Below are positions 43,073-50,361 of a DNA stretch of 64,000 nucleotides, in pieces. Within the stretch, counting starts at the first letter, position 1; each line of letters begins with the position of its first letter. The stretch is taken from NCBI RefSeq assembly GCF_003173775.1, contig NZ_CP029552.1, positions 1,071,001 to 1,135,000 on the forward strand, in the 5' to 3' direction. The position numbers and the translations under genes are program-made. This stretch comes from Methylobacterium sp. 17Sr1-1. GTDB lineage: Bacteria > Pseudomonadota > Alphaproteobacteria > Rhizobiales > Beijerinckiaceae. The notes below the pieces were generated by a model. That model was given only the letters and a program-made list of their open reading frames with translations, searched no databases and was not told the DNA's origin.

Positions 43073-44038
43073 ATGCGGAGCGCAACCATGCCGATGCCCA
43101 AGGCCACCGACATCGCCGAGACCGCCGCCTTCCTGCGCGATGCCCGCGCCGGCCTGTCGGCGCAGGCCCGGTCCCTGCCGGGCAAGTACCTGTGGGACGT
43201 CGAGGGCTCGACGCTGTTCGACCGGATCTGCGGCACGCGCGACTACTACCCGACCGGCCGCGAGATGACGCTCCTGCCCGCGGTCGCGGCGGAGGTCGCC
43301 GGCCTGATCGGGCCCGGTGCCACCGTCGTCGAGTACGGCAGCGGCGCGAGTCGCAAGATCCGCGTCCTCCTCGACGCGCTCGCGCAGCCTGCCCGCTACG
43401 TGGCGCTCGACATCTCGTGGGACTTCCTCAAGGCCGCCATTGACCATCTCAGCCTCGATTATCCTGGCGTCGAGATGATCCCTGTCCATGCCGACTATTC
43501 GCGACCGATCACGCTCCCGGTCGACCTCGCGGGCGGGCCGGTACTCGGCTTCTTTCCCGGCACCAGCATCAGCAACTTCTCGGGCCCGCAGGCGGTCGCC
43601 TTCATGGAGCGCGCCCGGGCGACGCTCGGGTCGGGCTGGTTCCTGATCGGCGTCGATCCGACCCGCGACCGCGACCGGCTGCTGCGAGCCTATGGTGGTG
43701 CCGACGGCCTGATGGCGGCGCTCCACCTGAACCTGCTCGCCCGGGCCAACCGCGAGCTCGGCGCGACCTTCGACCTCGATGTCTTCCGGCACGAGGCGCG
43801 GGTTCTGCCCGAGCCGTTCCGGGTCGAGGCTCATCTGGTGGCGACCCGGGACACGGAATGCCGCCTCGACGGCGAGATCTACCGTTTCGCGGCCGGCGAG
43901 AGCATCCACACCGACAATTCCTACAAATACGCGCCCGAGGCCTTTCGTGAGATCGCGCGGGAGAGCGGCTGGATTCCCGAGGCGGTGTGGCTGGACGAGC
44001 TCGGCGTGTTCAGCCTGCACCTGCTGCGCAGCCCCTGA
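43073..44038 (+). CDS. egtD: L-histidine N-alpha-methyltransferase (EgtD)
   Basis: 321 residues. Typical EgtD order: KYLWDVEGSTLFDRICGTRDYYPTGRE cut here to its core, YYPTGREMTLL (about 60-70); SAM site VVEYGSGASRKIRVLLDAL; ALDISWDFL; GFFPGTSISNF (the FPGSxIGNF motif); GVDPTRDRDRLL; and the C-terminal DGEIYRFAAGESIHTDNSYK then YAPEAF. EgtD trimethylates histidine to hercynine, the first step of ergothioneine synthesis. No EgtB sulfoxide synthase is next to it. Instead it sits between an NPPF methyltransferase and a GntA-like N-hydroxylase, so it may make hercynine or methylate another amino acid for a different product. Start at ATG 43073; a second ATG at 43088 is equally possible. Confidence 0.92.
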   Translation: MRSATMPMPKATDIAETAAFLRDARAGLSAQARSLPGKYLWDVEGSTLFDRICGTRDYYPTGREMTLLPAVAAEVAGLIGPGATVVEYGSGASRKIRVLLDALAQPARYVALDISWDFLKAAIDHLSLDYPGVEMIPVHADYSRPITLPVDLAGGPVLGFFPGTSISNFSGPQAVAFMERARATLGSGWFLIGVDPTRDRDRLLRAYGGADGLMAALHLNLLARANRELGATFDLDVFRHEARVLPEPFRVEAHLVATRDTECRLDGEIYRFAAGESIHTDNSYKYAPEAFREIARESGWIPEAVWLDELGVFSLHLLRSP

Positions 44039-44132
44039 CGCTGCCGGTGCACGTGGACGCCGAACGAGGCGTGGAAACGGATCCCAAGACCAGCGTCGGG
44101 AAACAGGACCTGCGCGGGGGACAAAGACACGC

Positions 44133-45026
44133 ATGAGGATGCATGTGCAAGGAGCTTCGTGCACCTTGACCGGACAAGGACCGGTGTCGCGCGAGCGCTC
44201 GGCCGCCGCAGGATTGTCGCGCAACGATCCTTTACCCTCGGAGCCGGCTCATCTGCCGTTGCCCCGGGACGACCGCCACCACCCGCGAGCCGAGGCCTTC
44301 CGGGCGTTCATCGGCGAGGCGGGCTTCCCGTGCGTCGGGGCCAAGGCGGCCTTGTCCCGCGGCCAGATGCGCATCCTCGTCGCGCGCAGCCTGACCTCGG
44401 CCTGGGACGATATGCGGATCTACCCGGCCCTCCTCGCCTTCGCGGTGCGGTACCGTGTGCAGCCCGACCTGTTCCAGAGTTTCGCCGTCGTGTTCGAGGG
44501 GCCGGACGGCGAGGATCCGGGCCGGTTGAGCGAGGAGGCGTTCGAGCGCCACCTTTGGGAGCGCCTGCAATCGTTCGCCGACAAGGATGCCTGGCTCGGC
44601 CACCCCTGGGACAAGCGGGTTGCGGCCGATCCGGGCAACCCGCACTTCTCCGTGAGTTTCGCCGGCGAGGCCTTCTTCGTGGTCGGCTTGCATCCCGGGG
44701 CCAGCCGGCCGGCGCGGCGCTTCTCCTCACCCGCCCTGGTGTTCAATCCTCGCCGGCAATTCGAGCAACTTCGCGAGACCGGGCGCTACGAGAAGCTGCG
44801 CGCCTCGATCCTGGAGCGGGACGTGGCGCTGGCGGGCTCGGTCAACCCGATGCTGGCGCGCCACGGCGAGGTCTCGGAGGCGCGCCAGTATAGCGGCCGC
44901 GCCGTCGCAGACAGCTGGCGCTGCCCATTCCGGCCGCCGGGACAAGCTGCCCACCCCGCCGGAGCGCCCCGGACCAGCGCCCCTCAAGGAGACGACTCCA
45001 GAGCCGGAGACCATGATGGGCTCTGA
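44133..45026 (+). CDS. YqcI/YcgG (GntA-like) heme-dependent N-hydroxylase family
   Basis: 297 residues from ATG 44133 (ATG 44139 also possible). Conserved features are FPCVGAKAALSRGQ (about 63-76), FERHLWERLQSFADKDAW, NPHFSVSFAGEAFFVVGLHP, then SRPARRFSSPALVFNPRRQF, and NPMLARHGEVSEARQYSGRA with VADSWRCPF. These are the diagnostic motifs of the YqcI/YcgG family, whose studied member GntA hydroxylates a guanidino nitrogen in guanitoxin synthesis. Follows egtD by 94 bases on the same strand; the C-terminus is extended by about 35 low-complexity residues that overlap the next, broken gene. Confidence 0.85.
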   Translation: MRMHVQGASCTLTGQGPVSRERSAAAGLSRNDPLPSEPAHLPLPRDDRHHPRAEAFRAFIGEAGFPCVGAKAALSRGQMRILVARSLTSAWDDMRIYPALLAFAVRYRVQPDLFQSFAVVFEGPDGEDPGRLSEEAFERHLWERLQSFADKDAWLGHPWDKRVAADPGNPHFSVSFAGEAFFVVGLHPGASRPARRFSSPALVFNPRRQFEQLRETGRYEKLRASILERDVALAGSVNPMLARHGEVSEARQYSGRAVADSWRCPFRPPGQAAHPAGAPRTSAPQGDDSRAGDHDGL

Positions 45027-45606
45027 CGATCGCGTCGCGATCCGGCGTGGCCTTTACAATCGACGAGGGCGACCGCCTGACCGGCATCGACCCGCGGGGC
45101 GAGCAGGTGGCGGACCTCCTCGCTTTCAACCGGCACGACGTCGACGAGGTCATCTCCTCCGGACGCACCCTCGATCATGCGAGCCGGATCTCCCTGACGC
45201 CGGGAGATACCCTCTACTCGAATCGCTCGAACGTGCTCCTGCGTATCGTTGAGGCCGCGGTGGGCCGGCATGACTTCCTGCTGATGCCCTGCTCGGCCGA
45301 CACCTTCCGCATCATCTAAGGCGACACGCAACCGCATCGCGGCTGCTTCGGCAACCTCGCAGCGGCGCTGGAGCCGTTCGGGATCGCGGCCGACCGAATC
45401 CCGGTGGCGTTCAACGTCTTCATGAACGTCGTCGTCGACGGCGCGACGGGGACGCTCAGCGTCGAGCCGCCGCTTAGCCGGGCCGGCGACCGCATCGTCT
45501 TCGAGGCCGAGGCCGACGCCGTCGCCGGCCTGACCGCCTGCTCCGCGCGGCAGTCGAACAACGGGCGCTTCAAGCCGATCCACCATCACGTCGATCTGCA
45601 CACCCC
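45013..45606 (+). pseudogene. DUF1989 (urea carboxylase-associated type) gene, frameshifted and with a nonsense codon
   Basis: The first frame, MMGSDDRVAIRRG, shifts near 45047 to VAFTIDEGDRLTG. Restoring a 5-bp GTGGC unit (one copy remains where two are expected) rejoins the frames. The protein then continues DVDEVISSGRTLDHASRISL to CSADTFRII, where the usual Tyr codon is TAA (45317-45319). It resumes GCFGNLAAALEPFGIAADRI, PVAFNVFMNVVVDGATG and LTACSARQSNNGRF, the DUF1989 C-terminal motif. Family members work in urea/guanidine carboxylation pathways. Two independent lesions show real decay rather than one sequencing slip. Confidence 0.85.
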
Positions 45607-45621
45607 CGCTGGACGTGCATC

Positions 45622-46023
45622 TCAGTCCGTGTCGCGATGTCGGTCACCGAGAGCGTCCGAGCTTGGCGACCACGCTGGCGCCGTCGTGAAGGACAGCAGC
45701 ACCCGGCTCCGAAGCCGGTTTACCAGAGGAACGCCGACGCGAAGCTTGCCTCGCAAGTCGCGGCGCGACATCGCGAGCTCGCGTTCGGCCACGGCGACGG
45801 CGTCCATGATGACGCCGCATCGATCGGGAAATCGAGCTCCCTCGGCCGCGAGAGTGATGGTGCGTGTATTGCGATGGAAGAGCCGGATCTCGAGCTGCTC
45901 CTCCAACCGCACGATCGTCTTGCCGGCGGCGAACGGGGTGATCCCGAGTGCCCGCGCGGCGCCCGCATAGAAGCCTGAATCGGCAACCTGAACGGATGCC
46001 GACAACCCAGAACGCTTGTCCAT
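45622..46023 (-). pseudogene. LysR-family regulator, truncated
   Basis: Starts MDKRSGLSASVQVADSGFYA (ATG 46023). The helix-turn-helix GAARALGITPFAAGKTIVRL and EEQLEIRLFHRNTRTITL follow, then AMSRRDLRGKLRVGVPLVN. After about 115 residues homology to LysR ends and the frame runs out at 133 residues; full members have about 300. It is a close relative of the intact LysR gene at 56952-57866 (same MDK, LSVFVQVADSGSYA start). The effector-binding domain is missing. Confidence 0.82.
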
Positions 46024-46149
46024 GCGATCTCTTCTGTCGGCCGCCAGGACAGGTCGCTCAGATCCTGCCGCCTGATCCCGAAGCATCGACCTCGCCCGGA
46101 TGTACGACCAGCCGAAGCCGCGTTCACGGGTCACCCGATATGGGTCGAA

Positions 46150-47013
46150 TCACCCCTGCCAACCGGCCAGGAACTCCACGAGGAGCCGGTTGACCGCCTC
46201 GGGCTGCTCCTCGTGCGGGAGGTGGCCACAGCGCGGTATCGCCGCGGTGCGCAAGTCGCTCGCCATCTCGGCCCAGACAGCCTCCATGTCGAAAGCCTGT
46301 CCGACGGCGCCGAAATCAGCTCCCCACAGGGATAGAACCGGGCATCCGATCTTCACCTCGGCGTCGACGAGGTCTTGCGCATTGTCCTCCCGGTTGGCTC
46401 GGTAATCCGCCATCGCGCCCCGTACGGCGCCGGGTGCCCGGTAGGCCGCCACGTACGCATCGAAATCGGCGCCCGAGATGGTGTGCGGGTTGAAGCACCA
46501 GTCCGAGAAGAAGTGGCGTAGCCAGAGATCCTCGCGGCCCGCGATGAGGGCCTCCGGCAAGTCGGGCACCAGGTGGAACAGGAAGAACCAGTATGACCGC
46601 GCGATCTGCGCGTTCATGCTGCGCGCCACGATCCGGGTCGGCACGTTGTCCATCACGACTAGGCGGTCGAGGCGACCAGGATGGTCCTTGGCGAAGCGCG
46701 TGGCGACGCGGGCGCCTCGGTCATGCCCGACGAGGGCGATTCTGTCGATTCCGAGAGCGTCGAGGAGGGCGACGAGGTCCTGCGCCATCGTGCGCTTGTC
46801 GTACCCGCTCGCCGGCTTGTCGGTCTCGCCGTAGCCCCGCAGGTCCGGGGCGACGACGCGGTAGTGCCGGCTGAGCGGCGGGATCTGGTGGCGCCAGGCG
46901 TAGCTCGTTTCCGGGAAGCCGTGCAGCAGCACGACGGGCGGACCCGATCCGGCCTCGAGGTAGTGCTGCCGGATGCCGTTCGCCCGGATGGTGTGATGCG
47001 TGATCGCCGTCAA
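46150..47013 (-). CDS. Alpha/beta hydrolase, haloacetate dehalogenase/epoxide hydrolase type
   Basis: 287 residues. HGFPETSYAWRHQ oxyanion loop (about 31-43), DLRGYGETDKP, nucleophile elbow VGHDRGARVATRFAKDHP with Asp as nucleophile (about 95), and catalytic His in RCGHLPHEEQPE near the C-terminus. An Asp nucleophile with GHDRGAR is shared by fluoro/haloacetate dehalogenases and soluble epoxide hydrolases; the substrate is therefore likely a halogenated acid or epoxide. Last gene of a minus-strand series starting at 53319; the gap to the DUF1275 gene is 105 bases. Cytoplasmic. Confidence 0.87.
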   Translation of the reverse strand: MTAITHHTIRANGIRQHYLEAGSGPPVVLLHGFPETSYAWRHQIPPLSRHYRVVAPDLRGYGETDKPASGYDKRTMAQDLVALLDALGIDRIALVGHDRGARVATRFAKDHPGRLDRLVVMDNVPTRIVARSMNAQIARSYWFFLFHLVPDLPEALIAGREDLWLRHFFSDWCFNPHTISGADFDAYVAAYRAPGAVRGAMADYRANREDNAQDLVDAEVKIGCPVLSLWGADFGAVGQAFDMEAVWAEMASDLRTAAIPRCGHLPHEEQPEAVNRLLVEFLAGWQG

Positions 47014-47118
47014 GCTCCGTCCCTCGTCGTGTCTCGTGAGCGAGGACGCAGCATGGCGCGGTGCAGCCCGCCGTCTTTCAGGATCGCGCGGTGTTTTGGA
47101 CGTGTTGCCAGCGCCGGG

Positions 47119-47787
47119 TCATGCGGCCTTCGCCGTGGCGGGATCCGTGGCGGCGATCAGAATCAGCGCCGGGGCGAGGGCGAGGGCGACGAGCCCGACG
47201 AGGACGTAGAGCAGGGCCGCGAGCCCGCAGCCGAGCGCGAAGGCCGCGACGGCGGCGCTCATCCGGGCGATCCGGCGCCGGCCTGCGTGCTCGGCGGGCA
47301 CGCCGCGCAGGAGATCGGCGAGGTCGATCATGATCTGCGTCGTCGTCCCGGTCATCAGGGTCGAGGGCGGCGCCTCGGGCAGGTGCGCCCGGTGCGCCGC
47401 GTTCTGGATCGCCATCGCGGCGACGAGCACCATGCCGGTGAGGAGCGCCGCCGGACGGTCGGCATCCGCGAACGGCCCGAGGGCGACGGCGAGGACCGCG
47501 CCGAGGGACAGGAAGGCGCATTGGGCGGCGAGCAGTACCCGCAGGGCCGGCCGGCCCGTCTCGTCCAGGCGGCGGCTCGCCAAGCGGGTCAGGAGAACTG
47601 CGACGCAGAAGACCGGCAGCACCAGGAGCTTCGCCCAGGCACCGGTGGCGCCGTGCACCATCGCGGCGCCGAAGGTCACGAAGTTGCCGGTGACGTGGGC
47701 GGTGAACAGGCCCTGGAGGGCGAGGAAGCCGAGCGTGTCGACGTAGCCGCCGACGAAGCTCAGGATCTGGGGGAGGGACGGGCGCAT
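47119..47787 (-). CDS. DUF1275/YoaK-family membrane protein
   Basis: 222 residues from ATG 47787. It has six or so hydrophobic helices, starting with SFVGGYVDTLGFLALQGLFT then AHVTGNFVTFGAAMV, the family signature with VTGN. TTTQIMIDLADLL in the middle and an Ala/Leu-rich C-terminal helix pair follow. Inner-membrane protein of unknown transport function, often found near catabolic genes. 31 bases lie between it and the barrel-porin gene. Confidence 0.85.
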   Translation of the reverse strand: MRPSLPQILSFVGGYVDTLGFLALQGLFTAHVTGNFVTFGAAMVHGATGAWAKLLVLPVFCVAVLLTRLASRRLDETGRPALRVLLAAQCAFLSLGAVLAVALGPFADADRPAALLTGMVLVAAMAIQNAAHRAHLPEAPPSTLMTGTTTQIMIDLADLLRGVPAEHAGRRRIARMSAAVAAFALGCGLAALLYVLVGLVALALAPALILIAATDPATAKAA

Positions 47788-47818
47788 GGGTTGGTGATCC
47801 GTTCGAGGGGAGGGCAAG

Positions 47819-49222
47819 TCACCAGGCGGTGCGTAGCTCGACGCCGAGATAGGTGCCGTCCTTGCCCCCAGCCCGGCGGATCGTGTCGCCGGCGGCAAAG
47901 CGCACCGCCTCGACCGCACCGGTGAGGCCGGGAGCGAAGACGTAATCCGCCCGCAGCTGGCCGTAGGCGCCGCTCCACAGATGCCCGCGCCCGGCCGTGC
48001 CCGGCACCGGGTTGCTCGGCTGGACGTAGATCGCGTCGGACGTGGTCTGGCGCCATTGCAGCCCCAGGGCCGCGCTGACCGCGAGGCCGGCGGCCGGGTG
48101 CACGGTCAGCGACGGCTTGAGGTGGAGGAGGTTGGCGTAAGCGGTGTAACCCGCCAGCGTGAAGTAGTAACCGTTCGGGAAGAGCGGGTTGAAGGTGCCG
48201 AGGACGCTGTCATTGCGACGGCCGTCACCGGACGCGGCGTCGCCCTGGAGGCCGAGGCGCGGCTGCCAGGGGAGATCCGCGAGCGTGTAGCCGACGCGGC
48301 TGCCGACCGCCCAGGCGGCGATGTCGTCGCGGCCGACGCGGCCGAACTGGCCCATCGCCTCGAGGTCCCAGTCGAACCCGCCGGCGCTGCCCGCATAGCG
48401 GATGTCGAGGACGTGGCGCCGCTCGTTGCCGGTGGCGTCGAGGAAGCGGGCGCCGTCGCGCTCGTAGAGGCCCCAATAGGCCGAGAGTTCCTGGTCGCCG
48501 AAGACCCTGCGCTCGACCCGCAGGGTGCTGAAAGCGAAGGCGCTCGTGGAGATGTCGTCGAAGGGTTCGTTGAAGCGGTACTGCACCGGCTGGCTGACGA
48601 AGCCGAGCACCCGCCACGGCCCGGATTCCCAGTCGGCCCAGAGCGCGTCGAAGGACTGGCGCACGTTCGGCCCGTCGCGCGAGGACACGAAGCGCTGGAG
48701 GTCGAAGGCGAAGTCCTGCCGCCCGGCCCGCGCCTTGACGGTTCCGTCCTCAAATGTCCGGCTGTAGGACAGGAAGGCGAGGCGCAAATCGAGGATGTTC
48801 TCGTCGACCGAGGTGATGACGCGTTTGCCGGGTGCCCGCACGTCCTCGATCTGCGCGAAGATCTGCCAGTTCTCGTTCAGGCGCGCGTCGAGGTGGATCT
48901 GCAGGCGCTGGAGCAGGTAGGCATCGCCCCGCGGACCGCCGATGCCGAAGGCGGGAGTGCGGTTGCTCTCGACGCGCTCGCGCAGGGTCAGGCCGAGCGA
49001 CAGGTAGCTCTTCGGGTCGGCCGCGAAGAGCGGGATGTATTTCAGGTCGTCGAACGCTTGCGTGCGCTTGGCCGGGTCGGCGAGCCCCGACCAGTCCTCG
49101 GCCCAGCGGTTCGTCTTCGTCGCCGGACGGGTGACCGCGTCGGACGTCGCATCCTCGGCGCGCGCGCCCGCGCCGAGGAGCACGCAGAGCGCGACGACCA
49201 CGCCCGGCCGTGTGCCGCTCAC
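47819..49222 (-). CDS. Outer-membrane beta-barrel porin, alginate-export (AlgE-like) family
   Basis: 467 residues from GTG 49222; the start overlaps the VOC gene stop (GTGA). Signal peptide about 1-22 (GVVVALCVLLGAGARAED). The mature chain is a run of alternating amphipathic strands with the family hallmarks FDDLKYIPLFAADPKSYLSL, LRERVESN, LQRLQIHLDARLNENWQIFA, ARAGRQDFAFDLQRFVSSRD and RRHVLDIRY, ending in aromatic Trp. It forms a 16-18-strand channel for small acidic molecules. A role in uptake of the substrate handled by the neighbouring hydrolases is inferred. The frame stays open far upstream only because of high GC. Confidence 0.88.
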   Translation of the reverse strand: MSGTRPGVVVALCVLLGAGARAEDATSDAVTRPATKTNRWAEDWSGLADPAKRTQAFDDLKYIPLFAADPKSYLSLGLTLRERVESNRTPAFGIGGPRGDAYLLQRLQIHLDARLNENWQIFAQIEDVRAPGKRVITSVDENILDLRLAFLSYSRTFEDGTVKARAGRQDFAFDLQRFVSSRDGPNVRQSFDALWADWESGPWRVLGFVSQPVQYRFNEPFDDISTSAFAFSTLRVERRVFGDQELSAYWGLYERDGARFLDATGNERRHVLDIRYAGSAGGFDWDLEAMGQFGRVGRDDIAAWAVGSRVGYTLADLPWQPRLGLQGDAASGDGRRNDSVLGTFNPLFPNGYYFTLAGYTAYANLLHLKPSLTVHPAAGLAVSAALGLQWRQTTSDAIYVQPSNPVPGTAGRGHLWSGAYGQLRADYVFAPGLTGAVEAVRFAAGDTIRRAGGKDGTYLGVELRTAW

Positions 49223-50115
49223 TGTGCCGCTGCGCCGGATGCGTGGATCTCCGCGACGTAGCCGCCGGGGAAGCGCACCATCGCGGCCTTCCGGTCGCCG
49301 GCGGAGTAAGGCGCGACCAGCACGCTCGCGCCGGAGGCCTGCGCCTTGGCGAGGGTGTCGGCGAGGTCGGCGACCTCGTAGCCGGTCGTCTCGTGACCGT
49401 AGGGGTAGGGCAGGTGGCCGTCGGTCACCAGCACGGTCAGGCGGCCGAACTCCGAGGTCAGGCGCAGGCGCCGGTAGGTGTCGCCCGGGCGGCCGATCTC
49501 GACGCCGGGGGCCTTGGGCTCGTCCGAAACAATGCGGCCTTGCGAGAAGCGGCGAAATCCTCCGACGAACGCCTCGACGCTGTCGGGCGAGACGTAGACG
49601 CGGTTCTCCGGCACCGTCGCGAAGGGCGCGTAGTCGGGCTTCGTGGTGTGCCAGTAGAGCTGCATGTTGACGCCGCCCGGCCACTGGATGACGGCGTCGC
49701 GGCCGATCGGGTCCGGGAAGGTCTGGACGATCACCGCGGCCCCGGCGGCGCGGGCGGCCGCCACCGCCGCGTCCATGTCGGCGACGAGGTAGCCGGTGCG
49801 CTCGGCTCCGAAGGGGTAGGGGATCGGCGTCTTGAAGCCGAACAGGGAGACGGTGCCGACCGGGGTCTGGATCAGCTGCGAGGTGGTGCTCGACGGCGTC
49901 GGCGTGACGGTCGCGACGACCTGCTTGGTGCTGGCTCCGCCAAAGGTGGCGGTGAAGCTCGCGACGAAGCGGTCGACGTCCTCGGGCGCGACGTAGACGT
50001 GGGTGGTGTCGTATTGCGGGGCGACGGCAACCGTGTGCTCGTGCGCGGCGTCCCGGGCCTCTGCCTGTCCGGCGAGGAGGGCGGAGGCGAGGAGGGCGGC
50101 GAGGATGCGCGTCAT
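49219..50115 (-). CDS. Exported VOC (glyoxalase-fold) protein, two modules
   Basis: 298 residues from ATG 50115. Signal peptide MTRILAALLASALLAGQAEA. Two tandem VOC modules (about 33-150 and 155-290), each with a Tyr-rich GxEVxxxD-like turn (TGYLVADMDAAVAAARAAGA; TGYEVADLADTLAKAQASGA) and a PGG strand (WPGGVNMQLYWH; FPGGYVAEIHAS). VOC folds bind metal and small substrates in glyoxalases, dioxygenases and bleomycin-binding proteins. Periplasmic location is unusual but follows from the signal. Translationally coupled to the porin gene. Confidence 0.82.
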   Translation of the reverse strand: MTRILAALLASALLAGQAEARDAAHEHTVAVAPQYDTTHVYVAPEDVDRFVASFTATFGGASTKQVVATVTPTPSSTTSQLIQTPVGTVSLFGFKTPIPYPFGAERTGYLVADMDAAVAAARAAGAAVIVQTFPDPIGRDAVIQWPGGVNMQLYWHTTKPDYAPFATVPENRVYVSPDSVEAFVGGFRRFSQGRIVSDEPKAPGVEIGRPGDTYRRLRLTSEFGRLTVLVTDGHLPYPYGHETTGYEVADLADTLAKAQASGASVLVAPYSAGDRKAAMVRFPGGYVAEIHASGAAAQ

Positions 50116-50361
50116 GGGGAGCTCCAGGCGGTTGGCCGAAAAAGGGATTTTGGGGAGTCGGTGAAGCGCCCCTGAACCCTCCCCCTCTGCGGGGGAGGGT
50201 GGCCCCTGCGTCAGCAGGGGCCGGGAGAGGGGCAGCGCGACGGTGCCGGACATGGCGCCCGTCACCACGGTCGCGACCTCTCCGGAAACGGGGTTCCCCT
50301 CTCCCAGCCTGCTCCGCAGGCCACCCTCCCCCGCAGAGGGGGGAGGGTTCGGTGCAGCGCC
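50116..50361. repeat. Inverted pair of GC-rich palindromic intergenic repeats
   Basis: Two related palindromic units face each other: 50177-50232 (CCCTCCCCCTCTGCGGGGGA and GGCCCCTGCGTCAGCAGGGG) and 50294-50348 (the complement-like CCCTCTCCCAGCCTGCTCCG and CACCCTCCCCCGCAGAGG). They lie between the amidohydrolase and VOC genes. They resemble REP/BIME-type elements and could act as an attenuator or mRNA-stability element in the operon. Confidence 0.7.

Noticed and set aside
50177..50348. CRISPR array
   Set aside because: The repeats are palindromic, only two units in opposite orientation, with no regular spacers; no cas genes in the window.
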